A DNA stretch of 64,000 nt from Allantophomopsis cytisporea (Eukaryota; Ascomycota; Leotiomycetes; Phacidiales; Phacidiaceae): positions 372,001 through 436,000 of the forward strand of contig CP103022.1 of the NCBI GenBank assembly GCA_024752435.1. The letters are read 5' to 3'. The translations under genes were made by a program, and so were the position numbers. Shown piece after piece: positions 23,620 through 34,016 of the stretch (the stretch's first letter is position 1; each line of letters starts with the position of its first letter). The notes beneath the pieces are model-generated. The model was not told where the DNA came from and ran no database searches. It worked only from the letters and a program-made list of their open reading frames with translations.

Positions 23620-24269
23620 GCGACCTTATTGTCAAGAATATCTGCACTAATTGTAATTGGATATCCACTCAGTAGGCATTCCAATTGCGCTTTAGGCGCG
23701 GTCAACAAATCCGCTACGCATGCAAATTGACTTTTTGTATGAGGAGAATATGCGCAGAAGTGTTTTGTGCGATCAAATAGCTCTGCGTAGATATCATCTT
23801 CGTTCTTGCTGATGACCTCATCCAGTATCAAGAGTTCCTTTTCTACATCATGAAGGTGCGCCGAGAAAACCCGCATTATGTCTTCGCAGTCTTCAATAGA
23901 AGCTCGAGAAGACAACAGTTGAGGTTGAATACTGCACATGCTGTCTTTCAACTAAACGAATGAGATGAGTTCGTTTCCAATACATTTAAGAGAAATCAGG
24001 CTTCAACCTACATACTGGGTTTTCTGGCAGTATTTTCGAGACAATCGTTTGCTGTCCAAGCCGAAATGAGCTACGAAGGCAGGGAGCACAACGAGTTCCT
24101 CAGCTACAAGATGTCTTCCTGCTTCCCAGAAGAAAGCATCGATGGTTTTCTGAACTTGGTCTTCCGTTCTAGCATTATTAGCTTTGAGTATGAATGCCTC
24201 GAGCTGATGAACGTGTGAAGTATAAGCAATAGAAAATGCAGGCATCTTTGCAGAAGGATCAATATACAA
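23616..24269 (-). CDS. Hemerythrin (HHE) domain paralogue lacking one metal ligand
   Basis: Two exons, complement(join(23616..23951, 24012..24269)), 197 residues (189 if the second ATG at 24245 is used). It matches the HHE protein at 26205-26935 in length, order and intron position: both have a phase-zero intron just after the third-helix region. Shared blocks are helix 1 (SHVHQLEAFI), helix 2 (GRHLVAEELVVLPAF), helix 4 (FSAHLHDVEKELLILDEVI) and the C-terminal LLTAPKAQLECLLSGYP, equivalent to LMAAPLDHLGDLLRRFP. The EH pair that provides a ligand in the paralogue (DRGEHQT) is replaced by YCQKTQ. HHE proteins bind di-iron and sense or carry O2 or related species; this copy may have altered or no metal binding. 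The intron is 60 nt (GTAGGT/TTTAG). Confidence 0.7.
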
Positions 24270-26204
24270 GGATGAAGGGTCTTTGGGCTTTTGAATTGAC
24301 CAATTTGATGTCGCGGGATGATGATATGTGAGGAAAAGCTGGGAGGATTATCAGTATTTAGAAGAGCCTGGAAGGAAGCTCGATATATGTATATTCAAGG
24401 TGTTTGTGGTACGATGTTCATTACGACGGAAATTTTCAAAGCTCATCAGGCTGGCTTCGTCACAATGATTGCAATTTTGCTTTCACTTTTTTGTACAAAT
24501 TTACGTCACACAAGAAATGATATATGATTACAAACAATTGAGACTAAGCTACCAATCATTATTACACCGCGTAAGAGACTGGGGATATCGAAGAACATCA
24601 TGCATGAAATGGCGTTGATAGCCATGTTTAAGTTTCAACAAAATTTCATGTTGAATTTCTCATCATGTCATTCAATCTTTCACACTTCAAACTGTGTCGA
24701 TATGTGAGATAAAATCCAATAGTCCTTCATATGCGTTACATTGACCTGGTAAATTGACTTGATCGGGCCCTCATGCGCCATAGTGTTGTGACCTGTTCCC
24801 CACCTCCTGCTCATCAGTTTGATACTCAGGTTACAGACACAATCGAGAGAATTTTGACATCAATTGGCAAAATGTTCTCTCGAATCACTTGATTTTCCTA
24901 TCTGACTCTTCCTCGTCTGCTACAACCAGGACAGCATGATGACTAATTTTAAGTTAAGCACTCTTTTTTTCCTCCTTTTTGTGTTCTTCTTGTACGACGA
25001 TTGTAGATGACTTGTGACGTCAATGAGACTATGATAATAGATACTTTATCCCGCTATGTATTACATACTACCATTGCAACTGAGATAATTTTTTGAATAT
25101 TCACGCGCTAAATAGCCTTCAGTCTTCGAAACCGAACCTTTTTGCAGAATTTCTGCCAAACATGCGCATGCTGTTGCTACACGGTGCCCAATTTCCGAAG
25201 TCTTAACTATATGTCAAAAGTTGCATTCCACTATTTCCAATGAATATGTGCTGGACTAGTAGTCAGGCAGTTCAAATGAAGATTACACGACTCTTAAACT
25301 TCGGGGTTTCACTTGTTTGATCCTACTTGTCAAATTCAATGGCTCCATAGATGATAGATAGTGTAAAGGCTTTTAACGCCTCGATAAGTCAATCCTAGCC
25401 GCAAGTCCCAAGTGCAAGCAGGATATACAAGATAAATCAGGGATTTCCAAAACATATAGAGAATGTGCAAGAAGGTTGTTTAATATAGCCCAGGTATAAT
25501 AAATGCACTTTCATGAAGAGGATCCCATAGTTCATGCTCCAATGTCAGTACGATCACCAATGTCATGAATGCCACGTTTCCAAGCCACTTACTGACCCTA
25601 CTGCAACCAAACCTCGCATGTCACAGATTGTAACGAATAGTCGACGTGTGGACTCCGAACTGCTTAATTGATTAGACTTGACTCCCAACAGGCGTAAAGG
25701 CGTTAATGTTGGCGTGTCCTGAACATAAGCGGAGCGTTTCTTCCGGCTACATGCGCGCCAGGGCGGGGGTGCAGGACGATAAATTTGTTTCTGTTAAGCA
25801 TATCTTCTCTACGTAATGCTTAAATACGATCACTACATACCTGATTCGAGGAGACCCCAGGGTGTACTTTCGATTTCAGAGCAGTCCGGGGGAACTTAAA
25901 CAGTCAATTATTCACAACTCCGAGGTGCAAAGCTAATTATCTCTTCTCACGTCACTATGCTGTGCTAAGCTGGTATCGGTCGTGCAACAACGGGAACAAC
26001 CTCATACGACATATGCTGTGGTCATTGCTAAAACTCTGTATGGCTATTCGTCAAGCTTGTTCACCAGAATCCAGATGTGATAGTACTTTGCCCAGTACTT
26101 AAGTACGAGCTAAACATACTCCATCTGTATATATAACGTGGACTTGCACTCGCAGCTTCTCACACGTCGTCCAATTATCCACATTACATGATCAATAGCC
26201 TATC
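24270..26204. other. AT-rich spacer between the divergent HHE genes
   Basis: About 1.9 kb without a supportable gene. Stop codons are dense in all frames. The two hemerythrin paralogues point away from each other across it, so both promoters should lie here. Nothing repeat-like longer than a few units was noticed. Confidence 0.5.
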
Positions 26205-26935
26205 ATGCTTAAGTTTCAAAGAATTCGAGGCTTACATTTCGATGTTCAGCGTTTGTATGCTGTAAATTTACAACGTTCCTCCGCATTCTCAGTTTCAACG
26301 AGAACCATGTCTGCGATATCAGATGCCATTAAAGATGATCATCGCAAGATAGAGACGTACTACAAGAACATCCTAGAGGCTTCAGACAACGATACCGCGA
26401 CTCGATGGCAGAATCAATTCACTTGGGAACTCGCACGCCATTCTATTGCTGAAGAACTGGTCGTTTATCCAGCTTTTGAAAAGAACCTTGGAAGCCAAGG
26501 CAAGCAAATGGCTGAGAAGGATCGTGGCGAACATCAGACTGTACCAGCTCCGGCCCATTGATGACGAGTATTGCTTACGAAATTGTATAGGTCAAAGAAA
26601 AGCTCTACAAATTTCAGGGGCTGCAGGCGGGGTCTCCAGAGTTCATCCCGACACTCAAGTCCTTGATGGGCGATCTACAAACACATATTGAAGAGGAAGA
26701 AGGTCAAGATCTTCCTGCACTTGATACTGTTCTCGACGCAGCTGATTCGGAGGCCTTGGCTAAATCTTTTGGGAGAACCAAAGCATTCGTTCCCTCACGC
26801 AGCCATCCTTCGGCTCCAAACCGCCCGCCCTTTGAAACTGTCGCTGGGCTGATGGCTGCTCCCCTTGATCATCTGGGTGATTTGTTACGTCGGTTCCCAG
26901 ATAAGACGATCTCACCTAATCCATCCAAGGAATGA
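26205..26935 (+). CDS. Hemerythrin HHE cation-binding domain protein
   Basis: Two exons, join(26205..26540, 26591..26935), 226 residues. The first 34 residues are Arg/Ser/Phe-rich with few acids (MLKFQRIRGLHFD), suggesting a mitochondrial targeting sequence before a second Met (MSAISDAIKDDH). The four-helix HHE bundle carries the expected ligands: His46 (DDHRKIE), His79 and Glu83/84 (ARHSIAEELVVYPAF), His110 (GEHQTVKEKL) and His144 with following glutamates (THIEEEEGQDLP). Such fungal proteins bind a di-iron centre and are thought to act in oxygen, NO or iron handling; the physiological role is not known to me. The 50-nt intron is GTACCA...TATAG. The minus-strand copy at 23616-24269 is a paralogue sharing the intron position. 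Confidence 0.88.
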
Positions 26936-27777
26936 TTGGGGGAATTTGTATTTAATTTACTTGAATCATTTTGAATCGAAATTTCTTCTGCTTTAGTGTC
27001 GGCTGAAAATACCGGCCAGTAGCACTAAAAAGAACTATAGCGACAGCAGACAACCAATTAGCATATGAGCTAGACTTGGCATTGAATAAAATTGTGATTC
27101 TTTTTATATCTACATTGACTATTGCAAACACAGTTGTAAACCTTAGTTACTCTATTTCCCACGAATCTCCTGAGATGTTAGACGGTGTACAAAGAATCTA
27201 TACTTTCACACTGGATCTTAACACAGCTTTCTTCAAGTGCTTGGCTGCAAGTCCGCATATAATAGTCATTAACCCACTGGATTTTTTAAAGACGAGATAT
27301 TGCGAAACATATCAAACATAAAATGTTCTGTCTGTATCTGCTTCCATAGCTTGGATATCGAGTTGAAGTTCACCACAGTTTGACTATATGTATCAGGATC
27401 TTAGTCCCACCATTTGTGGATATGAATTCTAGAGACCACTGCTACCCGAACATTATATTATCTTAAATGTTCCTCCTGAAAATGGTATAGCTATCTTTTG
27501 GACTTCGGGATTTCTATATATAGTTACGAGTGTCCAGACTATTGGTTCACTTTCCAAAGAGCATAGCATACGATAGATCTATCAATGATATGATGAGACG
27601 GGAGAACTTGAGAAGACGAAGAGAGCTAGCTTATATAATGTTCGTATGAGCCCTCTCAATAGAGTATATATCAAGCCAAAACTCCAAGACCATCGCCCTA
27701 TACCCTAAGAAGATAACGTGTCTTAAGTCTTGGTGGAAGATTACAATCATTAAGATTTCACAAATATCAAATTATCC
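26936..27777. other. Intergenic region, no gene seen
   Basis: AT-rich spacer between tail-to-tail genes (HHE protein on plus, metallo-beta-lactamase-like protein on minus). It should hold both 3' UTRs. The open frame near 27076 lacks an ATG start and any motif. Confidence 0.5.
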
Positions 27778-28947
27778 CTACTCCAAAAGCAAACTCTCCC
27801 CATTTCCCACCTCAACAAATCTTATGCCACCCGTCCTCCCCTTTTCTCCCATTTCCTCTTCTATCTTCCTAACCGCCTCCCCTACACCAATGACCTTCCT
27901 TTTCAAAAACCAACTCACCAAACCTCCACCCCTTTTTATCTCATCATGCGTGCCAACCCAATACCTAGCACCCAAAGACATTTGCGCCCGCAGCCCATTC
28001 ACGGCGCCCAGATTCAGCTGGGAACCAAGTGACACGTCATGCAAGCCATGCAAGAGCGCTAGAGTCTCTATCCCAGGAGATAGGAAGGGCTGCAATGCTT
28101 GCGGCGCGATGCCATGCGGCGTATAGATAACAGCCTCTCTTGCCCCAACCTTCCCCTTCCCTCTTCCCCTGCCAACAGACACCTTCTCCGACGCAGGGAA
28201 CGAAATCACAACCGCCGAATGGTAGTTCAAGAAATCGCCCTCGGCAGCAAGACGATGCACACCCAACCAGTCCGGCACACCATGCACTCTCTCCTCGCCT
28301 CTTACTTCCTCTTCCCCAGCACTACCAAAATCATCAATGTCAACCACCCTTTCAAAATATCCCCACCCGCGAATCGCACCAGCCGCCTTCCTCGTCGCGA
28401 AGACGGGCACGGATTCCGCAATTGTGAGAAGCGTGTCGCGATGCATATGATCTGTGAACTCGTGGCTTACAACTACGGCAGATATGCCACTGCCATTCCT
28501 TTCCCCATTGCCAATGCCATGTCCGTCCTCGTCCCAATTTTTACTAATGGGGGAGTTAGAGGGTACCTTGGAAGGGGAGGCGGAGGCGTCAATGCGTGCA
28601 ATAATAGCCTCCACATCCGCAATATCCTGCGCACAACTCGGCGTGGCGTGCCATTGAGTGCTGAAGAAGGCTGCTACATCGGACTGGGGACCGGAGAGCC
28701 AGGGATCAATTAGAACGTGGAAAAATCCTGGGTGAGGTGGGTTTTGTTCCCCATTGTGCCGTCTGTCTTGTCTCTTATTTTGTGGGGTGGTGGAGGTGGA
28801 TTTGCTGGGAGTGGGGTATGGAATGGAGAGCAGCCAGGTTGTGTCGGCGTTGAGGTGGGTGAGTATTGGTCGGCGGGAGGAGAGGGAACGTGTTATGGAA
28901 GTCTGGAGGGTGGAGTTTAATTGGGCTTCTAATTCAGTAGCTGACAT
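27778..28947 (-). CDS. Metallo-beta-lactamase-fold protein
   Basis: A single exon of 389 residues. Features of the metallo-beta-lactamase superfamily are visible: a strand ending in FHVLIDPWLSG, then the metal-site motif SHEFTDHMHRDTL (an H-x-F-x-D-H-x-H variant of HxHxDH) near residue 160. Later histidines in IYTPHGIAP and LLHGLHD and a final VGTHDEIK are placed as expected for remaining ligands. A low-complexity insertion (Ser/Pro/Asn-rich, GIGNGERNGSG) precedes the metal motif. This type is common and uncharacterised in moulds, and the substrate cannot be inferred. No signal peptide is seen, so it is probably cytosolic. The start ATG at 28947 gives a leader (MSATELEAQLNSTLQ) that looks natural. 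Confidence 0.78.
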   Translation of the reverse strand: MSATELEAQLNSTLQTSITRSLSSRRPILTHLNADTTWLLSIPYPTPSKSTSTTPQNKRQDRRHNGEQNPPHPGFFHVLIDPWLSGPQSDVAAFFSTQWHATPSCAQDIADVEAIIARIDASASPSKVPSNSPISKNWDEDGHGIGNGERNGSGISAVVVSHEFTDHMHRDTLLTIAESVPVFATRKAAGAIRGWGYFERVVDIDDFGSAGEEEVRGEERVHGVPDWLGVHRLAAEGDFLNYHSAVVISFPASEKVSVGRGRGKGKVGAREAVIYTPHGIAPQALQPFLSPGIETLALLHGLHDVSLGSQLNLGAVNGLRAQMSLGARYWVGTHDEIKRGGGLVSWFLKRKVIGVGEAVRKIEEEMGEKGRTGGIRFVEVGNGESLLLE

Positions 28948-29747
28948 TCTGAGTAATTTGTTTCTGAGAAGGTAGAAAATTGATTCATATTTATATATGT
29001 CGGAGTCGTCTTGTAAGTTGTGGCGAGGTGTACAATGTACGACGTCACGGGTCTACCGAGGCGGTGTTCTGAATGCAACGCAAACACTCGATATTTTTTG
29101 GGATGCCAGTTTCGCCGTTCTTTTTACTTTTTACTTTTTCCTATTATGCTTGATAATATATACCTCTTTGATTCTCCTGAGACATTGTTTCCATGGAACA
29201 AGACGTTGTCATATCTGTTATTCAGAGTTTGATTTGATTTGACTTCGAGTAGATATTAGTATCATGGATTATGAAGCTGATTAACCTAGCTATGATTATG
29301 GTAGAGAATCAGAAAATATTTTTATCATAATTGATGTATGGGCCTATTCTTGTAGAATGATATAAAAATTGAAAAATAAGGACTGAAGTCCCGTTAAGGA
29401 TCGCTACCCGTTTTCAGCGAAGTACTGCATATTAACTTATCATCTCATCCATCGCATTCTACCCTTTGATTCAGTGTCTTTGGAATACGAAAAATACACG
29501 GGATATCTTCATCACCCAACAGCATTTATGACCACAGCCTATCTTTCTTTGCAAGTGGCTTTTCATGAGGGATAGTTAAGTGATGGAAATATACAAGTGA
29601 CCAAGGATATGGCATATATCAGTTTCCAACGCCAGAGTAAAAAGACAAATTGATATTCATGTTGATGTGACATGATTTCAAATTTCTATCATCTGATAAA
29701 TGAGTGTAGTGTTTTCTTCGCTGTAATCTCTGACTATCTCAACGCCT
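28948..29747. other. Intergenic region, no gene seen
   Basis: AT-rich 800-bp spacer holding the promoter of the metallo-beta-lactamase-like gene and the 3' UTR of the PI-PLC gene. Confidence 0.5.
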
Positions 29748-30908
29748 TTACCACAGTCTCGTTCCCGTGATCTTTCGCTTTTGCAGGCTTCTCTTTTCAC
29801 CATCACTACCCCATATCCCCTTGTCATCAGTAAACCAACTCTCCCCAGCACCCCACGTACCGTTGTAACCCCCCTCTCCAATCCAAGAATCATTCAACCC
29901 ACTATTCGCCACCAAAATATGACCCACCAAGTCCCCTCCTGGAAAATCCATCAAAACAACCCCCGTAGTGCCCGTCCCATTCTTCAAATAGTCCCCAAGG
30001 TAATCGTTGATCCCCTCCACGCTCTTGTTCGTCGGTCCCGCAGCAGCCTGGATAGGCAGCACACCAACAGAAGCACTCGTGTGGCTAAGAAACAACTTTC
30101 CACTTCCATTTGCGGATCTCGCAGCCTCAATATTCGTCCGGACAGCATCCCACTTAGTCGGCAATTGCTGTACATCATCAATCTCATACAGATCCTCGAT
30201 CCCCAGCAGTGGGCTCTCCCACTTGATGCCGTACTCTGCCGGATCGTTGCCAAAGTTCTGCAAGATCAGGATCTTGCCGCGCAATTCACCGAGCGTGGGA
30301 ACAGATGTCGGGCCAGGGGTGGTAGGGATCCAGAAATGCTTTCCGGCACCTGGAGCTGTCGTGCTGTCATTGAAACGGTAGTAATTGAATGCAGTCTCGA
30401 AATCAAGCGTTGAGTTGATGGCTGCCGCTTCTTCCTTCAGGCGGACGAGAACTGCTTCAGAAGGGTTGGCATCTAGGAAGGCGAAGAGAGTGGAGAGTAC
30501 ATTGGTGTACGAGAAGCCAGTCCAGGAGTCTTGGTGGTAGATTTGCAAGGTGTTGTTTTCAAGACGGGCGCGGATGTCGAAATAACGGAGGCCGGAGGCG
30601 AGCTGGGTTGCTAGGAAGTGGTTTTGACATTGGAAGGTGGAGTTGGTGAGGGTGGCCGTCATTGTGTCGTGCGTACCTGGGATGGAGAGGGAGGTCAGGT
30701 TTGTGGAGTCGGGGAAAGAGGACATCCATTTCGGGGCGGAGGTGGTGTTGAGGTCAAAGGAGTAAGTGGAGTTGTATGAGTGATAGACGCCGTGGGTTAC
30801 AAAGTCGTGTTTCTCAAATACCTCTGCATCGTTTCCATTTTTGGCAACAGGCGCAGCCCAAGTAGTTGAGAAGATCGAAACCGCCGCAAGAAGAGATGAA
30901 ATATACAT
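29748..30908 (-). CDS. Secreted PI-specific phospholipase C-like protein
   Basis: A single exon of 386 residues from the ATG at 30908. That start is chosen because it begins a clean signal peptide (MYISSLLAAVSIFSTTWA). An earlier ATG at 30947 would add 13 residues. The PLC X-box-like domain shows the first catalytic-histidine block LSIPGTHDTMT, then ATQLASGLRYFDIRARLENN and the second histidine block IYHQDSWTGFSY, as in bacterial-type, calcium-independent PI-PLCs. FLDANPSEAVLVRLKEE is a further family block. Several N-glycosylation sequons agree with secretion. It probably cleaves phosphatidylinositol or GPI-type lipids outside the cell. The C-terminal half has LSHTSASVGVLP and VVLMDFPGGDLVGHIL, and the protein ends in a basic KRSLQKRK tail. 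Confidence 0.85.
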   Translation of the reverse strand: MYISSLLAAVSIFSTTWAAPVAKNGNDAEVFEKHDFVTHGVYHSYNSTYSFDLNTTSAPKWMSSFPDSTNLTSLSIPGTHDTMTATLTNSTFQCQNHFLATQLASGLRYFDIRARLENNTLQIYHQDSWTGFSYTNVLSTLFAFLDANPSEAVLVRLKEEAAAINSTLDFETAFNYYRFNDSTTAPGAGKHFWIPTTPGPTSVPTLGELRGKILILQNFGNDPAEYGIKWESPLLGIEDLYEIDDVQQLPTKWDAVRTNIEAARSANGSGKLFLSHTSASVGVLPIQAAAGPTNKSVEGINDYLGDYLKNGTGTTGVVLMDFPGGDLVGHILVANSGLNDSWIGEGGYNGTWGAGESWFTDDKGIWGSDGEKRSLQKRKITGTRLW

Positions 30909-31860
30909 GATGGTCACTGGTATTCCAGATGTGCAGAAGAGAAACAAATGTGTATAGACGAGGAAGAGAAGAATGCAGAGGAGAAAACCTGAGATCCAGA
31001 GCCCAGCTACACTATGACTTTATATATTTCGCGTTCTGATCTTTGTTTCGTCTTACATTGCTTCCCCCCGATGAATATCAGTATGATGAATTGAGATCAT
31101 CACCAATATCGATATTGATTTTCGTCCGTGTGCACGGGCTAGTAAGGTATGGATGGATCTGATCTCACAGCCCAGTGGATACGGGTGGCTTGGTGGCACC
31201 ACTCAGGTACAGTGGGTGTCTGCACGATGGACACTCACAGTTGAATGATATTGCAGAAGCAACAGATCTTTCCTGGGTGACATCCTCCTCGTATTTTCAA
31301 CTACGTACAGCTCATACAGAAATGGGTTGGTGCGTGGTGAAATAAGCAGTAAACGAGTGATCAAGGTTAATTTAGACAATTCTTGGCTTCCGGTACAATG
31401 GACGGTATTCTAGTTGCATCGTTCTATCGCATTTTAACTCATCAGGAGAAGTGACTGCATAGGTCGGCTGTTTCAGATTCCTATATTCCATTTTCGTCAT
31501 CTAATGAGGTAGAGGAGATTTCTATTGATACTCATTGGATGGTTGTTCGTAGCTGGTGTGAGCCTTCCCATATGTTCTGCATCCACGATTATTTACAGGC
31601 TTTGTTTGGAAAGCATAGCGCAAATATATTATCCCAATCGTGCGCCAGCCGCTGCAAGTGTACATACATTATGCAGCTATGTACCCCACACTCCGCAATG
31701 TTCAGATCATCACGGACTTCTCTATTCTACAGTAAGCCAACCCTCTAGTTACAATGATCAGCAACACGCAGTCAGATCAACACCAGCGTCCACCGTGCAG
31801 GAAATGCGTCGGCGCTGAAATACTATTGCATACAGGCACAATAGTATTGATGATTCTGCC
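30909..31860. other. Intergenic region, no gene seen
   Basis: About 950 bp with the promoter of the PI-PLC gene and the 3' UTR of the threonyl-tRNA synthetase gene. Short open frames at 31525-31818 overlap on the same strand without motif content. Confidence 0.5.
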
Positions 31861-33459
31861 TTAGATATATGCCTCTTCCAGCTTGCAGAGTATATCGCGC
31901 AGCTGAGTAGGAGTAAGCTTGAGGCGACTGATGTTAGCATCTTCAGCTATCTCACTCGAAGTCTTGCGCAATATTTGCAAGACTTGTCCGTCAACGTCCG
32001 GAACACCACTTAGATCCACACTTAACGTTCCGGACTCCACGTCCTTCTTGCCGATCACGACTATCACGCTATGTTTCTGGCGCTTGCTCTCCGACAACTT
32101 TTTGTTGAGTGAGATACTGCGCGAATCTAGGTTGACGGCGAACTCAGCGCGGTTTAATGGCCTAGCTTTCACCTCTTTGGGAGTGCTTAAAACTCCATCA
32201 TTGTGATCCCCCATCCTCACCGTCTTTTGGACCTTGTCGGCAAATGCTAGCACGGCTTCGTCGTCAGACACTGTGCATAAAGTCACTTGTCGTGGACTCA
32301 GCCAGAACGGCCATCTCCCATTGTAATGCTCAATCAGTAATGCCATGAAGCGTTCCACAGATCCAAGGATGGCACGATGAATGATGACAGGAGTGACAGG
32401 GCCTAATTTATCCAACAGCTCTGGATCAGTGGTAGTAAGACCTTTCTGTTCAATCTCTGGGGCAGGTGCCCAATACTCAAGCTCAAATCGCTTTGGTAGT
32501 TGGAAATCAAGCTGTATGGTGGCAGTCTGATGTTCTTTTCCGTCCGAGTCCTTTAAGATGATATCGATCTTTGGACCGTAGAAAGCCCCATCACCCTCCT
32601 TGATGATCCATTCCTGACCACTCTCGTTCAAAGCCACCTTCAATGCATCTTCTGCACGATTCCAGTCCTCCTCGGTGCCAATGTAATGATCGGCTGGCCT
32701 GGTAGACAAGGCTAGTTTATACGAGCCCAGTTTAAACGTCTCATAAGTGAGTCTCACAAAATCCAAAGTTTTCGAAATCTCTTCTCCAATCTGCGCTGGA
32801 CGGCAGAAAATATGAGCATCATCCTGATGAAACCTCCGTACACGTGTCAAACCGCTCAGCGAGCCTGAAATTTCGTTCCTATGCAGCGGACTGAAGTCTG
32901 CATATCGTACAGGTAGCTCTCGAAATGTCCTAGCCTTGGCAGCGAATAGTAAACAATGACCAGGACAATTCATAGGCTTCAATCCAAATTCCTCATCTTC
33001 CCCAATCTCCTTGTCCGCCTTCCCCTCCCCCGATGCACCTCGCCCAGTTACTGAAAACATGTCTTCGGCATAATTCTCCCAATGCCCCGAGACCTCCCAT
33101 AAGGATTTCTTGTAGATAGTCGGCGTGATGACTTCCTGGAATCCGAAGTGCGCGTACTGGGCGCGCAGGAAATTTTGCAATTTGTTAAAGATGCGCGCAC
33201 CATTGGGGAGGAAGAGTGGTGAGCCAGGGCTATATATTGAGGTCGTGAAGAGCTCCTGCTGAATAGCAAGCTCACGGTGATCAGCTGCCGGCGTTGGAGG
33301 TGTCGAGGTCGGCTTGACTTTGCTGGTGAGAGGAGACGGTGGGTCGCAGGACGAGCAATAGCTTTTCAGCTGGCTTGCCATTCGCCATGGTGCTCTGGCG
33401 TAGGCAATTGATGCCCGTGGTCTATTCCGTATCAATTGAACGGCCCTTGAAGAGCGCAT
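31861..33459 (-). CDS. MST1: Mitochondrial threonyl-tRNA synthetase
   Basis: A single exon of 532 residues that charges mitochondrial tRNA-Thr. The first 40 residues are rich in Arg/Ser/Ala without acids (MRSSRAVQLIRNRPRASIAY), a mitochondrial presequence. The class II core shows motif 1 near YKKSLWEVSGHWENY, the zinc-site cysteine in LKPMNCPGHCLLFA, motif 2 in SPLHRNEISGSLSG and TRVRRFHQDDAHIFC, and motif 3 in HRAILGSVERFMALLIEHY. The C-terminal anticodon-binding domain runs from about residue 395. The TGS and editing domains of the cytosolic enzyme are absent, which identifies the organellar form and matches the family's usual length. It is head-to-head with the gene at 34017, sharing a 557-bp promoter region. 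Confidence 0.95.
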   Translation of the reverse strand: MRSSRAVQLIRNRPRASIAYARAPWRMASQLKSYCSSCDPPSPLTSKVKPTSTPPTPAADHRELAIQQELFTTSIYSPGSPLFLPNGARIFNKLQNFLRAQYAHFGFQEVITPTIYKKSLWEVSGHWENYAEDMFSVTGRGASGEGKADKEIGEDEEFGLKPMNCPGHCLLFAAKARTFRELPVRYADFSPLHRNEISGSLSGLTRVRRFHQDDAHIFCRPAQIGEEISKTLDFVRLTYETFKLGSYKLALSTRPADHYIGTEEDWNRAEDALKVALNESGQEWIIKEGDGAFYGPKIDIILKDSDGKEHQTATIQLDFQLPKRFELEYWAPAPEIEQKGLTTTDPELLDKLGPVTPVIIHRAILGSVERFMALLIEHYNGRWPFWLSPRQVTLCTVSDDEAVLAFADKVQKTVRMGDHNDGVLSTPKEVKARPLNRAEFAVNLDSRSISLNKKLSESKRQKHSVIVVIGKKDVESGTLSVDLSGVPDVDGQVLQILRKTSSEIAEDANISRLKLTPTQLRDILCKLEEAYI

Positions 33460-34016
33460 TTTGGCGGTGATTCATGATGATCGGGGAGAATTGAAGATAT
33501 TCCGAGCTTTAGAACAACGGACGAGCTTATTGCCTGATGCGTGCAAGGCTGGGCCTGGCTGAATGCTAGTCGGACTTTGCCCCACCCACTGCTAGAGCCT
33601 GTAAATACTTTAGTCGCTGCAGCCCTGCAGGGTGGCTGGTGAGAGAGAGAGAGTGGCGGATAGTAGAATATAAACAATCACCCGCCAACGTCATGCCCTG
33701 TAAGACCCTGAAGTGCAAGACATTTGTAGAATCACGTCTCTCTTCTTCCTCCTCCGCATTACTACATCGTGATCTTTTGACTCACGCTCCTTATCACGAG
33801 ACTCCTACTTATCATTTCTTTTTCTCCTACCACATTATTTCTAAAAATACAAAACCCTAGATTGTGGCGAAATCTTAGAGTTCTCCTCATACGCATCTCT
33901 CTGCCATTATTTTCATTGTTTATCTTGCAGCTTTGCTACTACGCGTCTTTTATTACAACCTGACTTTCTGGTTCTGAATTATAGTTTCAAGGCTCAAAAG
34001 TACCAGAGCTCTCACC
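33460..34016. promoter_or_regulatory. Bidirectional promoter region between MST1 and the 34017 gene
   Basis: Two genes start on opposite strands 557 bp apart, so both promoters must lie here. It contains a GA run (33640-33652) and T/C-rich leader sequence toward 34017. No specific factor site can be assigned by eye. Confidence 0.5.
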
